Assembly (NCBI GenBank): GCA_947473125.1
Contig: CANJDH010000006.1
Location: 19,959 to 83,958 of the forward strand
Source of the DNA: Burkholderiales bacterium
GTDB lineage: Bacteria; Pseudomonadota; Gammaproteobacteria; Burkholderiales; JAEUOS01
Reading direction: 5' to 3'
DNA length: 64,000 bases
Part shown: positions 17,589 to 26,182 of the stretch, piece by piece
Layout: each line of letters begins with the position of its first letter
How positions within the stretch are numbered: position 1 is the stretch's first letter
The notes under the pieces: generated by a model
Databases searched by the model: none
What the model was told of the DNA's origin: nothing
What the model saw: only the letters and a program-made list of their open reading frames with translations
Position numbers and translations under genes: made by a program

Positions 17589-18569
17589 TTACAGGTCGAG
17601 CTTGATGCCAAGCGCCTTGATGCGCTGCGCGTTCATCTCCGAATCGCGCTTGAGGAACTCGCCGAACTGCTGCGGCGTCTCGCCGATCGGATCGTACCCG
17701 TAGGGCTCGACAAATTTCTCCAGGAACGCCTTGTCGGTGAGCGCCTTGCGCACGTCGGCCGAAATCTTGTTGATGACCGCCACCGGGGTGCCAGCAGGGG
17801 CGGAGAGGCCCAGATAAAAATTGGCCTGCACCTTGGGGTAGCCTGCTTCAGCAAAGGTCGGTACATCAGGCAGGGCCTTGGCGCGTTTGGCGCCGGAGAT
17901 TCCCAGCACCTTGACCTTGCCGGTTTTCAGGTGGGGAATCGCCGCGGTGGCCCCGGCAAACAGGGCATCGATGTTGCCGCCGAGCAGATCCTGCATGGCC
18001 GGCGCGATGCCCTTGTAGGGTACATGCTGCATGTCGAAGGCGCCTTCCTGCTTGAAGCTTTCCATTGCCAGGTGGGTTGTACCGCCGGCGCCGGCAGAAC
18101 CGTAGTTGCGTTTTGCGCCTTCCTTTTTCATCAGGCCGACAAAATCTTTGGCGCCAGCTGCGGGAAGCTCGCCGCGGGCAATCAGCACCATGTTGACAAA
18201 CACCACGCGTGAAATCGGCATCAGCTCGCGATTCGCGTCGTAGGGCAGGTTGTTGTAGAGAAATGCGTTCTGCGAATAGGCCGCATCGGTGCCCAGCAGC
18301 AGGGTATAGCCGTCTGCTGCCGATTTGGTGACCGCGGATGCCGCGACGATTTCATTGGCGCCGGCACGGTTGTCGATCAGTACCGGCTGGCCCCAGATCG
18401 TCGAAAGGACTTCACCCAGGCCGCGCGCGACGTTGTCGACCGGTGCGCCGGCCGGGTAGGGCACCACCAGCTTCACCGGCTTGTTCGGGAATGCCTGGGC
18501 CAAGGCCCCGGCAGACAGGGTCAAAAGCGCAAGGCCGAGCGCACAGCGGCGCAGCAAGGATGGGGACAT
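17589..18569 (-). CDS. Bug/TctC family substrate-binding protein
   Basis: 326 residues when started at ATG 18569, which has AAGGAGATGTC upstream; the longer ORF overlaps the divergent cupin promoter and is rejected. The signal peptide (ALLTLSAGALAQA) leads into FPNKPVKLVVPYPAGAPVDN, the family hallmark with PAGA instead of PGG. VLIDNRAGANEIVAAS and LPYDANRELMPISRV are typical. It is divergent from the cupin-DUF6282-IclR operon that encodes a second Bug receptor, so both probably serve the same catabolic system. Confidence 0.92.
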   Translation of the reverse strand: MSPSLLRRCALGLALLTLSAGALAQAFPNKPVKLVVPYPAGAPVDNVARGLGEVLSTIWGQPVLIDNRAGANEIVAASAVTKSAADGYTLLLGTDAAYSQNAFLYNNLPYDANRELMPISRVVFVNMVLIARGELPAAGAKDFVGLMKKEGAKRNYGSAGAGGTTHLAMESFKQEGAFDMQHVPYKGIAPAMQDLLGGNIDALFAGATAAIPHLKTGKVKVLGISGAKRAKALPDVPTFAEAGYPKVQANFYLGLSAPAGTPVAVINKISADVRKALTDKAFLEKFVEPYGYDPIGETPQQFGEFLKRDSEMNAQRIKALGIKLDL

Positions 18570-18619
18570 GACATCTCCTTTTTGTGTGGGGGTTGTATCT
18601 TTTAAAGAAACGATGTATC

Positions 18620-18640
18620 GTTCAACGGAACAACTATACT
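18620..18640 (+). promoter_or_regulatory. Candidate operator and -10 element in front of the cupin operon
   Basis: The inverted repeat GTTC-AACG-GAAC (18620-18631) sits immediately before TATACT (18635-18640), a good -10 box, in the spacer between the divergent Bug and cupin genes. The operon encodes an IclR regulator, and IclR-family proteins often bind short inverted repeats near -10/-35 elements; the assignment is inference. Confidence 0.4.
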
Positions 18641-18675
18641 GGTTGGTTGATCGATCTGTCAAGGAGTGCATGGTT

Positions 18676-19056
18676 ATGGTGCAAATGGTTGACTGGAATA
18701 CACTGCCGCGCGAGTTCGTGCGCCAAGGCATCGAGCGCTGCGGTTTCCGCGGCGAAAACGTCATCATGGTGATGAACTTTGTCGAACCGAAGATCCAGGT
18801 GCGGCCGCACCAGCATGATTTCGAGCAGATCGCGATTTGTGTGCAGGGGCGCATGAACTACCACGTCGGCGAGCAGATGTTCGAGATGACGCCCGGTTGC
18901 ATGGTGCGGGTGCCCCCGCACACCATGCACTATGTGGAGCCGGTTGGCGACGAAGTGGCGCTGAACCTGGACGTATTTGCGCCGATTCGTGACGATTACA
19001 AACATCTGGTGGAATACCAGGCGGCTGAATTTTCTGAAACTGACAAAAAAGCCTGA
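18676..19056 (+). CDS. Cupin domain protein
   Basis: 126 residues from ATG 18676, nine bases after AAGGAG; ATG 18670 is only three bases from it. The two cupin motifs are clear: VRPHQHDFEQIAICVQGRMNY with two His and a Glu as metal ligands, and GCMVRVPPHTMHYVEP with the third His. It is a single-domain metal-binding cupin of unknown activity, perhaps an isomerase or dioxygenase for the compound handled by the operon. The next gene starts 10 bp after its stop. Confidence 0.85.
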   Translation: MVQMVDWNTLPREFVRQGIERCGFRGENVIMVMNFVEPKIQVRPHQHDFEQIAICVQGRMNYHVGEQMFEMTPGCMVRVPPHTMHYVEPVGDEVALNLDVFAPIRDDYKHLVEYQAAEFSETDKKA

Positions 19057-19066
19057 AGGAGAACCC

Positions 19067-20002
19067 ATGTCTGCCGTACTCAACAGCGCCAGCTGGCGCC
19101 AGAACGACCCTGGCCTCTCGGACCGCCTGCTGGTCGGCGCCGTCGACCTGCATTGCCACAGCGGCCCGTCAGTGATGCCGCGCTACTTCGATCACTACGA
19201 TGCGATGCAGGAGGCATCCTCGGTGGGCATTCGTGCGCTGCTGCTGAAAGACCATTACTACTCGGCCACCCCTGTGACCGAAGTGCTCAACAAGCATTTC
19301 AAGCACCTCAAGGTGACGATGCTGTCGGGCGTGCCGCTCAACAACACCACCGGCGGCCTCAACGTTTACGCGGTGGAGCACGGCATCAAGCTCGGTGCCA
19401 GACTGGTGTGGATGCCGACTTTCTCCTCGAAAAACCACCTTGACCACCACAAGAAGGACGAGCATTTCAAGGACAAGTTTCCGCAGACCAAGAAAGTGAT
19501 GCTTGAACCTACGCCGTTGACGGTGACCGACGGCAACGGCAAGCTTCTACCTGAGGTACTGCCGATCCTCGATCTGATCGCCGAGGGTGACGTCGTGCTG
19601 TCATCCGGCCACCTGCATGTCAGTGAAATCTGGCCCTTGTTCGACGAAGCCAAGAAGCGCGGCGTCAAGCGCCTGTTGTGCAACCACCCGACTTACGTGG
19701 TTGATGCGACGCTGGACGACATCCGCCGCATGGTCGGCATGGGGGTGTATGTGGAGCATTCGATGTGCATGTTCGTGCCGGGCTCGAAGTTCAAGTTTTA
19801 CGATCCGCCGGAGCTGCAGGCGATGATTACCGCGGGGACGGTGGACAAGACGATTCTCGGCTCCGACCTTGGGCAGATCGGCAATCCGCGCCTGGTGGAC
19901 GGCTTCAAGAACGTGATTGAAACCTGCCTGGACCTGGGTTACAGCGAAGCCGATGTGCGCAAGATGGTGTCGACCAATGCCGCCGAGCTGATGGGGATCT
20001 GA
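19067..20002 (+). CDS. DUF6282 family metal-dependent hydrolase (amidohydrolase-like)
   Basis: 311 residues preceded by GAAGGAGA. GAVDLHCHSGPSV near residue 25 is the HxH metal motif of amidohydrolase-type barrels; KDHYYS, SSGHLHVSEIW and CNHPTY carry further His ligands, and GSDLGQIGNP near the C-terminus supplies the Asp. This pattern matches the DUF6282 group within the amidohydrolase superfamily. It probably hydrolyses or decarboxylates a small cyclic or amide compound; the substrate is unknown. It lies between the cupin and the IclR gene in a tightly packed operon. Confidence 0.85.
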   Translation: MSAVLNSASWRQNDPGLSDRLLVGAVDLHCHSGPSVMPRYFDHYDAMQEASSVGIRALLLKDHYYSATPVTEVLNKHFKHLKVTMLSGVPLNNTTGGLNVYAVEHGIKLGARLVWMPTFSSKNHLDHHKKDEHFKDKFPQTKKVMLEPTPLTVTDGNGKLLPEVLPILDLIAEGDVVLSSGHLHVSEIWPLFDEAKKRGVKRLLCNHPTYVVDATLDDIRRMVGMGVYVEHSMCMFVPGSKFKFYDPPELQAMITAGTVDKTILGSDLGQIGNPRLVDGFKNVIETCLDLGYSEADVRKMVSTNAAELMGI

Positions 20003-20005
20003 CCC

Positions 20006-20881
20006 TTGGCAACCGTCAAGGGTGCTTCGCGCGCACACCGACAAGTGGCGGTGGGCGCGAGCGACGCCGAAGGTACGCTCGATTCGGTGGCGCTGGTTGC
20101 GCGCATCCTTGATGAACTGGCTGTCGCGCCGGCGGCCATGGGGGTGACGGAACTGGCGCGCGCTCTCGGCGAATCGAAGGCGCGGATTCACCGCAACCTG
20201 TACTCGCTGAAGCGCTTCGGGTTGGTGGACCAGGAGCACGCGACTGAAAAATATCGCCTCGGCTGGAAGTTGTTTCAGCTGGGCGAACGGGCGGCGCTGC
20301 AATTCGACCTGCGCGAACTGGCAGCACCCTATCTCAAGCGCCTGCGTGAGCTGACCGGGCAAACCGCGCTGTTGTCGGTGCCCCTCAACGGCGAAGCGCT
20401 GGTGATTGCTGCAGCGGATAATGAGGCCAATGTGAGCATCACCGTCAAGCCCGGTAACCGGCCGGCGCCGCATTGCTCGGCACAAGGCCGCATTGCCCTG
20501 GCGTTTGCTGCGCCGGCGCAGTGCGAGCGCCTGCTGGGGTGCAAGCTGGCCGTGCTGACGCCGCAAACGATGACAGATCCGGTGAAGATCCGGCAACGGC
20601 TGGAGCTGATCCGCAAGCGTCTTTATGAACAGGCACCGAACGAATCGATGACTGGCATTAACGTGCTGGCAGCGCCGGTGCTGCGCGATGGCGGCGAGAT
20701 GGTCGGCATCATCGGGATCGTCGGATCGACCCAGCAGATCCCGGCCGGGCCGGATGCCATGCAGCTTGAACTGGTGCAAGGCTGTGCGGCGGCGCTCTCG
20801 GAAATGATCGGTGGCACCGCTTACGCAGAGCGTGGCATTGCCGTGCCGACCCCGCTGGCCGGGCTTGGGCGGACGCGATGA
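20006..20881 (+). CDS. IclR family transcriptional regulator
   Basis: 291 residues. The TTG at 20006 is the first start after the previous stop; SD evidence is weak, so translation may be coupled. The N-terminal winged helix-turn-helix spans about residues 28-85 (VTELARALGESKARIHRNLYSL), and the C-terminal ligand-binding domain includes HCSAQGRIALAF and VLAAPVLRDGGEMVGIIGIVG. The regulator is embedded inside the operon it likely controls. Its last codons overlap the next gene (ATGA). Confidence 0.92.
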   Translation: MATVKGASRAHRQVAVGASDAEGTLDSVALVARILDELAVAPAAMGVTELARALGESKARIHRNLYSLKRFGLVDQEHATEKYRLGWKLFQLGERAALQFDLRELAAPYLKRLRELTGQTALLSVPLNGEALVIAAADNEANVSITVKPGNRPAPHCSAQGRIALAFAAPAQCERLLGCKLAVLTPQTMTDPVKIRQRLELIRKRLYEQAPNESMTGINVLAAPVLRDGGEMVGIIGIVGSTQQIPAGPDAMQLELVQGCAAALSEMIGGTAYAERGIAVPTPLAGLGRTR

Positions 20882-21669
20882 ATCAGCACGCTGTCGAAGC
20901 CGAAGCCGAAGCCGAAGCCGACGACGCGTTGCGTCTCGACTTGCTGTGCGCGTATCACGTGCTCGACCTGGAAGGGCAGGGCAGTGGCCTGGGCGGCCAT
21001 GTCACGGCGAGAGTGCCGGGTGAAAACGCATTCTGGTGCCACGCATGGGGCCTGGCGTTTGACGAAGTAGTGATCGACGACCTGATCAAGCTTGATTTCG
21101 GCCTCAACAAGCTCGCGGGGCACGGCAAGGTCAATCCGACCTTGATTTTTCATGCGCGCATCTACGCGGCTCGGCCCGACGTGGCCAGTGTCGTACACAC
21201 CCATGCAGACCACGTCACGGCGCTCACGGCGAGCGGCGCGCCGCTCGCAATGGTGACGCAATTGTCGGCAATCCTGCATCAGGAAACCGCTTTTCTCGAC
21301 GAGTATGACGGACTGGTGCTGGACCAGCACGGGGGCGACCGGCTGGCGCACGCGCTTGGAGAAAAACGGGTGCTTCTGCTCAAGAATCACGGGCTCATCT
21401 CGGTGGGAACGTCGGTCGGTGCGGCGGTCATTGGCGCGATTGTGGTCGAAGCCAACGCAGCACTGCAACTGAAGGTGATGGCGACGGGTTCGCTGAGCCC
21501 GTTGCCTGACGCAGCGGCGCGCGACGCGAGTCGGTTTCTGACATCCGACACCAACACGCATGATCGTTGGGCCATGTTCAAACGCCGTGCCCTGCGGGCG
21601 CGGCCCGACCGCATTCCGGCGCGGGTGCTGCAAACTGCACAACCCTGGCCATCAGCACAACCACAATAA
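20878..21669 (+). CDS. Class II aldolase/adducin family protein
   Basis: 263 residues. Zinc-binding features of the family are present: GGHVTARVPG near the N-terminus, VVHTHADHVTAL for the His pair and LLKNHGLISVG for the third His. Such proteins cleave sugar phosphates or act as decarboxylases/epimerases on related acids. The N-terminus encodes EAEAEAEA from four consecutive GAAGCC hexamers, a low-complexity stretch outside the fold. It starts within the IclR stop and is followed 10 bp later by a Bug receptor. Confidence 0.9.
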   Translation: MNQHAVEAEAEAEADDALRLDLLCAYHVLDLEGQGSGLGGHVTARVPGENAFWCHAWGLAFDEVVIDDLIKLDFGLNKLAGHGKVNPTLIFHARIYAARPDVASVVHTHADHVTALTASGAPLAMVTQLSAILHQETAFLDEYDGLVLDQHGGDRLAHALGEKRVLLLKNHGLISVGTSVGAAVIGAIVVEANAALQLKVMATGSLSPLPDAAARDASRFLTSDTNTHDRWAMFKRRALRARPDRIPARVLQTAQPWPSAQPQ

Positions 21670-21679
21670 TGGAGACAAC

Positions 21680-22645
21680 ATGAACCTACTACGCCGCATT
21701 GCCATCGCCTCATTGCTGGGTGCCTTGATGGCATCGAGTAGCGCCTTCGCGCAGGACTACCCAAGCCGGCCGATCCGCATCATCGTGCCCTACGCACCGG
21801 GCGGTACCGATCAACAGCTGCGCCTGCTGGCGCCGGCGCTGCAAAAGCTGATCGGCCAATCGATTGTGGTCGAGAATATTGCCGGCGCCGGTGCTGCCAT
21901 CGGCACCAACGCCGTCAAGAGCGCCAGACCCGACGGCTACACGCTGCTGTACACCGGCACCGGGGCACTTACCGTGGGCCCGAATATCGGCAAGACGCCT
22001 TACACCATGGATGATCTGGTGCCGATCGGCAATGTGATCGGCACGCCGTTTGTACTGGCGGCACGTCCCACCGCGCCGTTCAAGACCCTGGCAGAGATGG
22101 TCGCGTACGGAAAGGCCAACCCCGGCAAGATCACCTTCGGCTCGGCCGGTCATGGCACCACCACGCACATGGCAGGCGAGGCCATCGCCGGGGCGGCCGG
22201 CTTCCAGATCCTGCATGTGCCGTACCAGGGCATCGGCCCGGCGGTGGCCTCGATCCTTGGGGGCAACGTCGACCTGGTGGTCGGATTGCCCAATGCGATC
22301 ATGCCGCATGTCAATGCAGGCAAGCTGGTGCCGCTGGCGATCACCGGGCCGCAGCGATCCGACCTGATGCCCGGTTTCATCACCGTGCGTGAGGGCGGTA
22401 TCGACATGATCGACGTCACCAAATTCGGCTTTTTCGCACCCAAAGGCACGCCTGATGCGATTTTGCAAAAGTGGATTGCCGCAGTGCCCGAAGCGATGAA
22501 ATCGCCAGAGTTTGTCGAAGCGACCAAACGCACCTTCAACAGCACCATGTATCTCGACCCGGTGCAGTTCAAGGCCGTGCTCGACAACGAGGACAAGCAT
22601 TTCAAGAAGCTCATTAAAGACCTGAAGCTCGGCGCGGCGTCGTAA
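21680..22645 (+). CDS. Bug/TctC family substrate-binding protein
   Basis: 321 residues from ATG 21680 behind GGAGACA. The signal peptide ends at SSSAFAQ and is followed by DYPSRPIRIIVPYAPGG, a perfect family hallmark. VVENIAGAGAAIGTNAV and KITFGSAGHGTTTHMAGE match the binding-domain loops. Being inside the aldolase/DUF6282 operon it is the best candidate for the receptor that captures the operon's substrate. Its TAA stop shares its last base with the next ATG. Confidence 0.95.
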   Translation: MNLLRRIAIASLLGALMASSSAFAQDYPSRPIRIIVPYAPGGTDQQLRLLAPALQKLIGQSIVVENIAGAGAAIGTNAVKSARPDGYTLLYTGTGALTVGPNIGKTPYTMDDLVPIGNVIGTPFVLAARPTAPFKTLAEMVAYGKANPGKITFGSAGHGTTTHMAGEAIAGAAGFQILHVPYQGIGPAVASILGGNVDLVVGLPNAIMPHVNAGKLVPLAITGPQRSDLMPGFITVREGGIDMIDVTKFGFFAPKGTPDAILQKWIAAVPEAMKSPEFVEATKRTFNSTMYLDPVQFKAVLDNEDKHFKKLIKDLKLGAAS

Positions 22646-23697
22646 TGGCTGCGGATTTGCGCGTCGCCGTCGGCCCGCTTGCGCTCAAGAACCCGATCAT
22701 TTGCGGGTCGGGCGAACATGTGCTTACCGAGGCCGGGATTCGCGCGGCACTGGCGCAAGGCGTTGCCGTGGTGGTGGCCAAGTCGACCAACGAGAGCGCG
22801 GCAGCACGCGCGCAATTGGCGCAGACCGACTACCTTGCCGTGTCCTCCGGCTGGCGCCCGCAGGCCTGGAATCTGGGGAGTGATGGCGGCATCCTGTGTC
22901 GCTCCGGCCTGCAACCGCGCGCGTCGGAAGAGTGGATTGCCGCAGTTGCAGCGCTCGACCGGGAAGCGGCGCGGCAGGGTGCCTATGTGGCAGCCAGTCT
23001 GATCCTAGCGGGGCTCGACGACGCCGTGCGCCTGGCCAAAGTGGTCGAAGCGGCGGGCATCCGGCTGCTCGAATTCAACGTCGGCACGCCCTACGGCGAC
23101 GAAGCCACACATGGCGGCGTGACCACCGAACGCGCCGCAGACAAGATTCAAGAGCAGGTCGCTGCCGTATGCGGCGCGGTGCGCATTCCGGTCTGGGTCA
23201 AGCTGACGGGGCAGAGCGAAAACGTCGCTGCGCTGGCGCAGGCGGCGCAACAGGGTGGCGCAACGGCTGTCACCATGATCGGCCGCATGCTAGGCATGTT
23301 GCCGGATCTCGACACCATGGCGCCGGCGCTCGGCACCAACCTCGGATACGGCGGACCCTGGGCCCTGCCGTTGACCTGCTACTGGCTTGCCAGGAGCCGC
23401 AAGCGCCTCGGGCCGCAGTTCCCGCTGATTGCAACCAACGGGGCGCGTACCGGCGAGGACGCGGCGCGCATGCTGCTGGCCGGCGCCACTGCCGTCGAAT
23501 ATTGCTCGGCGGTGATGACCGGCGGGTTTGGCGTACTCGGGGAGGCGCTCGACGGCCTGTCAGCCTACCTCGGCCGGCACAAGCTGTCGGCGCCACAGTT
23601 GATAGGGCTGGCGGCCGACCGGGTGGCGGCCTACGCCGATTTGCCGGCGCGTCCCGACCATTGGCGCCGTTTCGTGCCTGACCAGACGATTTCCTGA
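22645..23697 (+). CDS. Dihydroorotate dehydrogenase-like flavoprotein (FMN TIM barrel)
   Basis: 350 residues with the FMN-binding barrel of dihydroorotate and dihydropyrimidine dehydrogenases. Visible blocks: LKNPIICGSG at the N-terminus, VAKSTN where FMN phosphate or base is contacted, LLEFNVGTPYG in place of the usual E-L-N-x-S-C-P, and PVWVKLTGQSENV with the conserved Lys. The C-terminal ATNGARTGEDAARMLLAGATAVEYCSA phosphate loop is split by two helices. The Cys/Ser base expected after E-F-N is missing (GTPYG), so it is unlikely to act on dihydroorotate. Last gene of the catabolic operon. Confidence 0.8.
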   Translation: MAADLRVAVGPLALKNPIICGSGEHVLTEAGIRAALAQGVAVVVAKSTNESAAARAQLAQTDYLAVSSGWRPQAWNLGSDGGILCRSGLQPRASEEWIAAVAALDREAARQGAYVAASLILAGLDDAVRLAKVVEAAGIRLLEFNVGTPYGDEATHGGVTTERAADKIQEQVAAVCGAVRIPVWVKLTGQSENVAALAQAAQQGGATAVTMIGRMLGMLPDLDTMAPALGTNLGYGGPWALPLTCYWLARSRKRLGPQFPLIATNGARTGEDAARMLLAGATAVEYCSAVMTGGFGVLGEALDGLSAYLGRHKLSAPQLIGLAADRVAAYADLPARPDHWRRFVPDQTIS

Positions 23698-23751
23698 GGC
23701 AGGTACGGCCCTTCGGTGCCGCGCCGGTTGCGCTTGCGGGAGCGAAGAGGC

Positions 23752-24015
23752 ATGATGCCGGGCATGGAACGCACCCGCATTTCCGGCGGCAAGCTCAAAT
23801 CGGCCGGTTACGACAAGGATCGGCGCATTCTCGAGATCGAGATGACCGACGGGCGCGTGGTCGAATATGCCAACGTCGGCGACGAAATGGCGCGGCGCTT
23901 CCTCACCAGCGGCACGGCGTGGAGCTATTTTCGCGACAACATCGACGAGGAATTTCCCAGCCAGGTGGTGGGGCGCTCCGCCGTCAAGCCGGCGGATTCG
24001 AACCCGTTCGAGTAA
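23752..24015 (+). CDS. KTSC domain protein
   Basis: About 87 residues; three ATGs (23752, 23755, 23764) compete, with GAAGAGG upstream favouring the first two. SGGKLKSAGYDKDRRILEIEMTDG and VEYANVGDEMARRFL match the small KTSC beta-sheet domain, with SGTAWSYFRDNI completing it. KTSC domains occur alone or beside nucleic-acid-binding modules and their role is unknown. It is a single gene between the catabolic operon and tsaB. Confidence 0.75.
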   Translation: MMPGMERTRISGGKLKSAGYDKDRRILEIEMTDGRVVEYANVGDEMARRFLTSGTAWSYFRDNIDEEFPSQVVGRSAVKPADSNPFE

Positions 24016-24130
24016 CGGTGCCAATGCGGGCCGGGTGAATCGCTATACTTCGCTCCTGACACGGCTACGTTGCGTGCCCCGTGCCGGTCATGCCCGAACC
24101 CTTTTCCCGCCTGCAAGCGGCGCCTGCCGA

Positions 24131-24871
24131 ATGCGTATCCTCGCCCTCGAAACGTCGACCGAATTTTGTTCTTGCGCCCTCAGCATCGACGGCGTGATGC
24201 GCGAATCGCACGTGCGCGCCGGGCAGGCGCATTCGGACCTGCTGCTGCCGGCGGTTGCGCGCCTGATGGCGGAAGCCGGGCTCGGGTTTGCCCAGCTCGA
24301 CGCGATTGCCTTTGGTGCCGGCCCGGGCTCGTTCACCGGCCTGCGGATTGCCTGTGGCGCAGCGCAAGGACTGGCCTTTGCCCATGACCTGCCGGTGTTG
24401 CCGGTGGTGTCGTTGATGGCACTGGCCGAAGGCATGGATACGGGAAGCGAAGCGCGCCGCGCCGCTACCCGCGTGATCGCGGCACTGGACGCGCGCATGG
24501 GCGAGTTGTACCTCGCCGCCTACGAGCGCGTCGGCACTGACTGGCGTGCCGTGCTCGCGCCCAGCCTGGCAAAAGCCGATCAGCTGCCGGCGTTGTCGGC
24601 GCGTCATGATTGGCAGGGCGTGGGCAGCGGGTTTGCCGTGTGCGGCGCCGCCCTGACCGCGCGCTACGACGTGCAGAACATCGATGCAACGGCGGTACCC
24701 CGTGCCGCTGCGATCGCCACAATTGCGCTGCGCGCCATGGCACGCGGCGAGGCCTTGGCCGCGCACCAGGCGGCCCCGCTCTACGTGCGTGACAAGGTCG
24801 CGCTGGACGTCAACGAGCAAGCGGCACTGCGGGCCCGGAATGCACGGCACGCAGCGGCGGACCGGGCATGA
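24131..24871 (+). CDS. tsaB: tRNA threonylcarbamoyladenosine biosynthesis protein TsaB
   Basis: 246 residues. [16 protein letters not shown] is the actin-like phosphate-1 strand and [21 protein letters not shown] is the TsaB signature, each seen in order. TsaB works with TsaD and TsaE to add t6A at position 37 of ANN-decoding tRNAs in the cytoplasm; it has no catalytic site itself. The ORF is longer upstream but ATG 24131 starts exactly at the conserved MRILALETS. The stop overlaps rimI as ATGA, the usual betaproteobacterial tsaB-rimI arrangement. Confidence 0.95.
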   Translation: MRILALETSTEFCSCALSIDGVMRESHVRAGQAHSDLLLPAVARLMAEAGLGFAQLDAIAFGAGPGSFTGLRIACGAAQGLAFAHDLPVLPVVSLMALAEGMDTGSEARRAATRVIAALDARMGELYLAAYERVGTDWRAVLAPSLAKADQLPALSARHDWQGVGSGFAVCGAALTARYDVQNIDATAVPRAAAIATIALRAMARGEALAAHQAAPLYVRDKVALDVNEQAALRARNARHAAADRA

Positions 24872-25332
24872 GCGCGGTGCTCAAACCGCCGGTAATGCAA
24901 CTCGCAGCGATGGCTCACGAGGACATCGAGCGCGTGATCGTGATCGAGAACGACATTTACGAATTTCCGTGGACAGCCGGCAATTTCAGCGATTCGATCA
25001 AGGCTGGCTACCACTGCTGGCTGGTGGCGGCCGGACAGGACCTCATCGGCTACGCCGTGGTGATGCTTGGCGCCGGAGAGGCCCATTTGCTCAACCTGTC
25101 GGTGGCGCGCGCAATGCAACGGCGCGGCATCGGCCGCCAGTTGCTGCACGACGTGATGGCCGCTGCGCTGGCGCAGGGCGCGCAGAACATGCTGCTCGAA
25201 GTACGACCGTCCAACCATGCCGGCCGAGCCTTGTATGCCCAGGCCGGGTTCACGCAGCTCGGGTTGCGCCGCGCCTACTATCCGGCCCGGGGCGGGCGCG
25301 AAGATGCGCTGATCCTGGGATGCACGTTTTGA
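24868..25332 (+). CDS. rimI: Ribosomal protein S18 alanine N-acetyltransferase RimI
   Basis: 154-residue GNAT enzyme. The acetyl-CoA-binding motif is seen as [17 protein letters not shown], and [21 protein letters not shown] is the classical RimI C-terminal block, with [15 protein letters not shown] following. It acetylates the N-terminal alanine of ribosomal protein S18. Overlap with tsaB by four bases indicates coupled translation; the uracil-DNA glycosylase gene begins 10 bp later. Confidence 0.94.
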   Translation: MSAVLKPPVMQLAAMAHEDIERVIVIENDIYEFPWTAGNFSDSIKAGYHCWLVAAGQDLIGYAVVMLGAGEAHLLNLSVARAMQRRGIGRQLLHDVMAAALAQGAQNMLLEVRPSNHAGRALYAQAGFTQLGLRRAYYPARGGREDALILGCTF

Positions 25333-25342
25333 TGGCTGCGGC

Positions 25343-26149
25343 ATGAACCGCATCGACATGCTCAAGGAAATGGGCATCACGCCGGTGTGGGTGCCGCGCA
25401 ATGCGCCGGCGACCGGAGCGGCAGTGCAGTCCGTGCCGGACCCGGTGCAGGTCCGGAAGGACAATGACGATGGGCGGAAACCCTTGGTGGCCAAGGGTTT
25501 CGAGGGCGACACGGCTGCGAGGCACTCGAGGAGCGCCTTTGCGGCCGATGCACCGGCGCCTGCCGGCGTCGACCCGGCACGTTCTGCGCTGATTGCGCGC
25601 ATGGACTGGCGGGAACTCGGGGAGGCCGTCGCCGGTTGTCGGGCCTGCGCGCTGTGCAAGGGACGCACCAATACCGTGTTCGGCGTCGGCGACCAACACG
25701 CCGACTGGATGATCATTGGCGAGGCGCCAGGGCAGGAAGAGGATCGACTGGGGGAGCCCTTTGTCGGGCAAGCCGGCAAGCTGCTCGACAGCATGCTGGC
25801 GGCGCTCGAAATCACGCGAAGCGCCCGAGTCTATATCGCCAACGCTCTCAAGTGCCGACCGCCGGCGAATCGCAACCCGGAGCCGCTCGAAGTCGCCCAG
25901 TGCGCTCCGCACCTGGTGCGGCAGATTGAACTGGTGGCACCGAAGGTGATCTTGCTGATGGGGCGTTTTGCGGTCCAGTCGATCTTGCAGACCGATGCCA
26001 GCATCGCCAGCCTGCGCGGACGCGTGCACCCGTATCTCGGCATCCCGGCAGTGGTGACGTATCACCCGGCCTATCTGTTGCGCAACCTTCCCGACAAGGC
26101 CAAAGCCTGGGAGGACCTGCTGTTGGCCAGGTCAGTGTTGGCCGCCTGA
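25343..26149 (+). CDS. Uracil-DNA glycosylase, iron-sulfur family (family 4 type)
   Basis: 268 residues that remove uracil from DNA in base-excision repair. Cys ligands for the 4Fe-4S cluster are in CRACALCKG and later in ALKCRPP and AQCAPH. Motif [10 protein letters not shown] and motif [11 protein letters not shown] are intact. The first 90 residues are a variable low-complexity linker, and inside it the DNA holds a perfect 11-bp-arm palindrome (25477-25501) translated as [10 protein letters not shown]. The gene is third in the tsaB-rimI-UDG run and convergent with lplT. Confidence 0.93.
   Translation: MNRIDMLKEMGITPVWVPRNAPATGAAVQSVPDPVQVRKDNDDGRKPLVAKGFEGDTAARHSRSAFAADAPAPAGVDPARSALIARMDWRELGEAVAGCRACALCKGRTNTVFGVGDQHADWMIIGEAPGQEEDRLGEPFVGQAGKLLDSMLAALEITRSARVYIANALKCRPPANRNPEPLEVAQCAPHLVRQIELVAPKVILLMGRFAVQSILQTDASIASLRGRVHPYLGIPAVVTYHPAYLLRNLPDKAKAWEDLLLARSVLAA
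25477..25501. repeat. Perfect palindromic element inside the uracil-DNA glycosylase gene
   Basis: GAAACCCTTGG (25477-25487) is exactly complementary to CCAAGGGTTTC (25491-25501) around TGG. It falls in the non-conserved N-terminal linker, keeps the reading frame and encodes KPLVAKGF. Its form recalls in-frame palindromic insertions known in Rickettsia, though that relation is only by analogy. Confidence 0.55.
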
Positions 26150-26182
26150 TCCGGCATCGGCCCGCCGGCGCAGCCTGGTGCC

